Shown here piece after piece: positions 1 through 6,100 of a stretch of DNA of 9,363 nucleotides. The position numbers and the translations under genes are program-made. The notes under the pieces were generated by a model, which was not told the origin of the DNA, ran no database searches, and saw only the letters and a list, made by a program, of their open reading frames with translations. This stretch comes from Candidatus Pacearchaeota archaeon (GTDB lineage: Archaea > Nanobdellota > Nanobdellia > Pacearchaeales > GW2011-AR1). The DNA lies in the NCBI GenBank assembly GCA_003694055.1, contig RFLC01000045.1:1-9363 (forward strand), given 5' to 3'. Numbering within the stretch: the stretch's first letter is position 1; each line of letters opens with the position of its first letter.

Positions 1-135
1 CTCTGAATCTGCCGCGTAGATATTGCCGTCGGAAAATCTGTCAGCTGGCCATCTGACAACGCTGCTGTTCTCTATGTCGCGCAACGCGAACTCGCTCAAG
101 CCTGAGATATCACCAACGACAAAGTGCCATGCTCC
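1..135 (-). other. Start of a C-terminal module, cut at the window edge (residues 2962-3006)
   Basis: After CARDB the protein reads GAWHFVVGDISGLSEFALRD and then NSSVVRWPADRFSDGNIYAADSE before the window ends. The GxISGxxxxxLxD / VxxW / GNIYxxDS pattern looks like the start of another beta module that I recall at the ends of similar archaeal proteins. No stop, terminal membrane helix or sorting signal is within reach. Confidence 0.4.
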
Positions 136-3100
136 AACCGTGATTGCCCTGCTTGCGTTGTTGTTGCTCTCGTTCCACTCTGTGAAGCTTCCGTTTGTCG
201 CTAAAGGAGGGTCAACAATCACAAATATGTCTGAAGTGCCTAAATCAGCATACCACGCTGTGCTTACCGTAACAGAAGACAAACCACCAACTTGAGTTAT
301 TGTTTTGTTTGTGCCGATTTGCGTTCCTCCACTATCTGGATTGCCGTCAAAAAACTGCACAGTTATGTTCTTTGCTGTCACATTGACAAGGTTGTAGACA
401 GTTGCGTTTATCATCACGCTTTCATTCTCAACCGGCGAACTCACATTGAAAACTATGCTTGTTTCGTTAACCATGAAGTCCACGTAAGTTACGTTAAACT
501 GCCATGTCTCGCTTATGTTGGTGTTATTCACTACACTATCCCAGCATGTAACATTCCAAAGATGCAAACCTACTGCAAAATTGTTTACCGCCACGCTGTG
601 CTCCACACCGCTCGTCACATTAATAAAAGACTGATTAACAACAGAGTCTATTGTTAAATTGCAAGTCAAGTTTGTATCTAACGCGTCAGTAGCAGTCCAA
701 TTGAACCTCACAAACCCTTGATTAAAATCAATTATGCTTCCGTTAGAGGGGGCGCTTAAACTAATTGCAGGAGGTGTTCTGTCAATCTGGAAGTCGTTCG
801 GAGTAGGCTCGAAACTGTTTCCATCAGGGTCTGTACAGTTTACTGTCCAATTGTGCGCTCCTTCTGCAATTCCCTGAACAGAGAATGAGTTTTGCTGATT
901 CTTATTTATTGTTGTGTCTGTTTGATTCAGAACATCGTCAATGTAAAGTTCGCACTGGGTTATTCCAATTGCATCTAAAGGTGTATAAACAAAAGTCAAG
1001 TCAGAGCTGTTCGTTCTGTAACCATCGGCAGGAGAGTCTAGCGTAACATTTGGCGGGGCTTTCACAGTGAAGTTGATAAAAGCAGATTGATTTATGTTGC
1101 CGGCGTCATCCCAGCACCGGACATCCCATGTGTAGTTTCCATCGTTTCTAAGCATATACCTCAATGTGTCTGTTCCGTTGCTAGCGTTTATGTTCGGGAA
1201 TTCCGGAAAGTCGTCTACTGTGATGTTGCACGTCAAAACCGTGTCTAAATTATCTGTGACTGTGAAGTTTAGTGTTACATTGTTGCTTGTCACAATTTCG
1301 CCTTGCAAAGGTCCATTTATTGTGAGCAAAGGCGTGTGCGTGTCTATAGTGAACGTCCAAGTTTCTGAGCTGCCGACGAGGTTTGTTAAGTCAGTCACAT
1401 TCACGCTCCAGTTGTAGAAACCATCTGCTAAATTAGTTAAAGTGAAGTTGTTTATCTGGCCGTTTAAAACTGCGCTCTGGTTTGTTTGATTTGGCTGGCC
1501 GTTTAAAATGAGAGTTGCGTTTGCTATATTGTCATTGTCATCTGTAACATTATAATACAAAATAATTGTGGATGAATTGTGCGCGGTGCCATTCGCAGGT
1601 AAGGTTAAATTAACAACCGGCGCAAAAGCCAATGTGAAGTTTCTGGTCTCACTGGTCACTATATTCTGCGAACTGTCAATGCAAGTCACGTTCCAGAGTT
1701 TGAATCCTCCTTGTGAGAAACTAACTGTTCTGTTGGTAATTGCCCCACTAGTTGCAGTGTGCGAATCAACAACCTCGCTGTTTACAGTGATGTTACACTC
1801 AATGGTTGTGTCAATGTTGTCGGTTGCGTTGTAGCTGAAATTGACTGTGTCTGTAAATAGCTGTATTCCTGCAGGAGGATAAAGCAGAGTTATGTTGGGC
1901 CCTCCTAAATCAACAGTGAAAGTTCTCGTCTCAGAGGTGTTCTGCAAGCCGATTAAATCAAAGCAGGTTACATACCACGTGTGAGCGCCTTCAGAAATTC
2001 CCTGCACAGTAAAGTTGTTTTCCTGCCCGTTTGCTATCGCGCTTGAATTTGTTTGGTTTAAAACATTGTCAATGTAAAGATCGCACCTGCTCAAGTTTGT
2101 GTTATCAGAAGGTGTGTAGCTTAAATTGAAAGTACTTGTGTTGAAAAAGGAATTGTTGGCTGTGTTCAAAGCTATGGTAGGATATTCTGTTATGTTAATT
2201 AAACGCGTCTCGCTCGCTCCTAGATTGCCCGCATCGTCAGAGCAAGTCACGTTCCAAAGCTTCTCTCCGTCGGTCAAGCCAGTAATCTGGCGGTTTGTTA
2301 AACTGCCGTTTGCAGCGCTGAAACCTGTGTCTGAGACCTCGCCAACATAAAGGTTGCAAGTCAAGGAGGTATCAACGCTATCTGTGACAGTGAAATTAAA
2401 GTCAACAGTTGAGCTGTTTGATTGGGTGTTATTAGCTGGCAGGTTTAGCGTTACATTTGGAACGTTTAAGTCAACTGTGAAAGTCCTTGGAGTGCCGTTT
2501 ACTGCTGTAAATCCTCCTGTGTCAGTTACATTCACATCCCAAGTGTAAACGCCCTCAGCAAGATTAGTTAAAGTGAAGTTGCTGTACTCTCCGTTTAAAA
2601 CTGCGCTCTGGTTTGTTTGATTTGGCTGGCCGTTTAAAATGAGAGTTGCGTTAACCAAACCGTTGTTGTCGGTTGCGTTGTAAATTAAAGTTATATTCCC
2701 TGTCGTTGTGAAAGTGTTGTTTGCTGTTATTAAAGCAACTGTCGGCGGCTCGTCAGTAATTGTGAAGTTGCGCGTTTCGCTTGCTCCTAGATTGCCTGCA
2801 TCATCTAAGCAAGTCACGTTCCACAAATGAAAACCTGCGCCTATTGTTTCGGTAAAGTTTACAAAACTGCCATTTTGAGCGGAAAAGTCGTTTTCCAAAA
2901 CACTGCTGTCAACAATCAAGTCGCAAGTTAATGTTGTATCAATGTTATCGCTCACACTAAAGTTAAAAGTGACGGTGCTTATCCCTATGCTTTCATTTGC
3001 TAGTGGATTATACAACGTAATTGTTGGAGCTTGCGTGTCTATAGTGAACGTCCAAGTTTCTGAGCTGCCGACGAGGTTTGTTAAGTCAGTCACATTCACG

Positions 3101-6100
3101 CTCCAGTTGTAGAAACCGTCTGCTAAATTAGTTAAAGTGAAGTTGCTGTACTCTCCGTTTAAAACTGCGCTTTGGTTCGTGATGTTTGGCTGGCCGTTTA
3201 AAATGAGAGTTGCGTTGGCGATGTTTAAGTCAACGTCAGTTGCGTTGTAAATTAATGTTAAGTTTGTTGAGTTTGTGAAGGTATTGTTCGCTGGACTTAC
3301 TAGAATTACACTTGGTGCATTCGCGCCTCCCCCTACTGTAACAGTTGTGGTTGTCGTGCCGTTATAATTAGAGTAGGTTGAGGTAGCTGCGCACCTAATT
3401 GTATTGGTTGAGATAGAGCTTCCCTTAATTTCAAAGGTAACATTTTGGTAGGTTGAATCAATTTCTCCGAGGTTTTGGGGATTGCTAGTTCCGGTGTTCA
3501 AAACTAAACTCCCTGAGCTTCCGATGTCCTGCCACCCGCTTCCGCTGTTGTATTGCGCATAAACTTGCGTGTTTGTGCAATTTCCATCTGCGCATCTTAC
3601 TTGGCAGGTCATATTAAACACCTCGTTCACACCAATTGCAGGATCTGTCAAAGGATCCACAAGCTCTGCCTCCAAGAACCCCAAAGATTTGAAGCTGGCA
3701 ATATCCATATAAGAAAGCCTGCTGCTGTCCCACTCATGCGTATACTTTCTTTGCTTATTGTCGCTGTTATAAATATTCACAACCAACTTTAATCTGTCAG
3801 ATGGAGCCAATCGTAAAGCAGAAGATGGAGCAGTGCAACTGCCGGTGAAGGTACCTGCTGTTGAAGTTATCCTAACTCCTCCCGTTGAGTCATCTCCTCT
3901 CTTGCAAATCAAAGTGTCTCCAGAACTGTTTGTTATGTATGCTTTCCAAGTTATGTATCCTTTGTTAGCTTTGCCAGCTGTGAAGTAACCGCTGAAGCTG
4001 ACTGTTGTGCTTGCGCCAATTAGCACGCCATTGTTTCCCATTGCTGGAGAACTAGCGGTATCCATGGTTACTAAACTGCCAGCATTAAGAGTTAGTGAGA
4101 CATCGTTAATGGCTACATCCTGACTTTGCGAAAGGTTTATGTTAGCAGAGGAAGTGTAACTAGTTGTAGAGCTTTCATACCACCTTCCTTGCAAAACCGG
4201 TGCAGAAGCATTTACATACCAAGTTGTTGAGTTTCCAACGTTCGCATTTGCGCTGTTGTCTGTGCAGTTCACGCTCCAGCTGTGCAAGCCATTTCTTAAA
4301 CTTTGGTTAAAATATTGCGGCACACTTTCAGTTATTGTTTGGTCTGTTTGCTTTACTTCCCCATCGACAATTAGGCTACATTGCTCAACCGCGAGATTGT
4401 CTGTCACATTATAAGTAAACTCAAAGAAACCATCTGTGTCTGTGGTGCCGTTTGGAGGCGCGATGAGCGTGACAACAGGCGGAGAATTATCTGGAGGTAA
4501 GGAAACATTGATAATCCAAGTTTCGCTTGAAGCAGTGTTGGAATTTATGTCAGTACAATTAATGCTCCAGTTATGAACCCCGTCTGAAAGGACTTTCGTG
4601 AAGTTCTGCACAACGCCGTCAGTTATTGAGGTATCTGTATCAACAACTGAATTGTCAATAATTAAACTACAAGAGCTTGTTGCTGCATTATCTGTAACAT
4701 TGTATTCAAACAATATCTGCCCGTCTGTATCAACGCTGTTGTTTGGCGGCGCGATGAGAGTTATGTTAGGCCCGGTATTGTCAGGTGTTGCACTGTACTT
4801 TATATAAATGTCCACAACCTCTGGAATTTCCTTGTTCGCGTGACCTGCATCTGCTATAACTCTAATTGTGAAGTTCTGCCCACTCGGTGTTTGCGAAAAC
4901 AAGTCTGTTATGTTAACTTCAACGGCATCAACAGTACAGCTGCTTGTGGGAGTGACGCAACCGGTACTAATTAACGCATTTGTTATCGGTACAGTAATAC
5001 CCGCACTTGCATTAACTGCAGTTGAGTTTATATAAGGGTAAACAATAACATTATTGAAATTCGTCCACGTCTGCTTTCCAGCGCAATTTGTGCCTTTTAA
5101 ATCAGCGCCAACAATCCTAATTATGATATCACCATCAACAAGATCTGTTGACTTGATTCCTGTGTCAATCTTGAGCCATTGGCCATCATTAGCGGCCTTG
5201 TCCTTTAATTTAAGCTTATTGACTGAGCCGTCAGTTTCATAGTCAAAGTCAAACATTGTCGTAGTTGCAGTATCTTCCGGGTTTTTTCCGGCTTGTGCTT
5301 GAGAGTCATCTGCTGTGGCCCAGCCATTGATTCTAACAGCCCAGCTTCCAACGTGATTAATAGGGTTGCTATCGCTCGAGAAATTGAAATCAGAAGCAAT
5401 GCAATAAGGCGTGCTGACATTGAAAGTCCTGTTAGTGCTAAAACCAAAGTTCAATGAGGGCGAGGCATCATAACAACCAATACTCCAGTTGTAACTCCCG
5501 TCAGCAAAAGATTGGGTAATTGTTTCTAATGCTCCTGAAGTTACATTAGTATCTGTTTTGTTCAACACGCCATTGATGTACAAACTGCAATTGCTAATTC
5601 CTGATATGTCTGTCGCATTGTAGTTGAATGTTATAACATCTGTTGAGCTGTTGTAAAAATCTACCGGCGAAACCAAAGTTATGCTCGGAGGTTGCGTTTC
5701 CACAACACTTAAATTCCAAGTTGTTGAATTTCCAACATTTGCATTTGCGCTGTTATCCACGCAACTAACTTTCCACAGGTAATCTCCATCTAAAAGCGTC
5801 ACATCAAAAGTTTGGTTGACCCCTTCAGTGATTGTTGTGTCAGTTGCATTTATCTGCCCGTTTATATACAAACTACAATTTGCTATTGCGAGGTTGTCAG
5901 TTACATTATAAGTAAATGTTATACTCCCGTCATTGTCCACTGAATTGTTCGGAGGCGCGATGAGCGTGACAACAGGCGGAGAATTGTCCTGCGGCAATGA
6001 AACATTAATTATCCAAATTTCTCCAATTGCCGAATTTGAGCTTGCGTCTGTGCAGTTCACTGTCCAATTGTGCAACCCATCTGATAGTGCTTTTGTGAAG

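Larger units (their letters stand above)
484..3318 (-). other. Ig-like repeats R6-R15, five alternating domain pairs (residues 1901-2845)
   Basis: Ten uninterrupted beta-sandwich repeats: R6 1901, R7 1997, R8 2091, R9 2185, R10 2279, R11 2373, R12 2466, R13 2562, R14 2655 and R15 2749, each ending just before the next, R15 at 2845. Odd-numbered repeats share a DTxLTCNLxVD core and LWNVTCxDxxxN. Even-numbered ones are either the cysteine-free type (R6, R8, R12: NATLILNGQPN and a VNVTD strand) or the DLYIDNVLNQT/EGAHxW type (R10, R14). R6 and R12 agree at 60 of 64 residues over their second halves. I counted six to nine N-glycosylation sequons in individual repeats. The block probably forms an extended glycosylated stalk. 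Confidence 0.85.
4204..4773 (-). other. Ig-like repeats R4-R5 (residues 1416-1605)
   Basis: Two tandem repeats, R4 1416-1511 and R5 1512-1605, both with the paired cysteines (C1450 and C1488 in R4). They match R1 and R2 respectively at a constant offset of 499 codons, including the linker SLPxDNSPPVVTLIAPPN. R5, like R2, ends with DNSANANVGNSTTW. This shows duplication of a two-domain block rather than of single domains. Confidence 0.8.

Noticed and set aside
1337..3171. CRISPR array or insertion-sequence repeats
   Set aside because: The repeats are in-frame, coding, irregularly spaced and of different lengths; they are duplicated protein domains.
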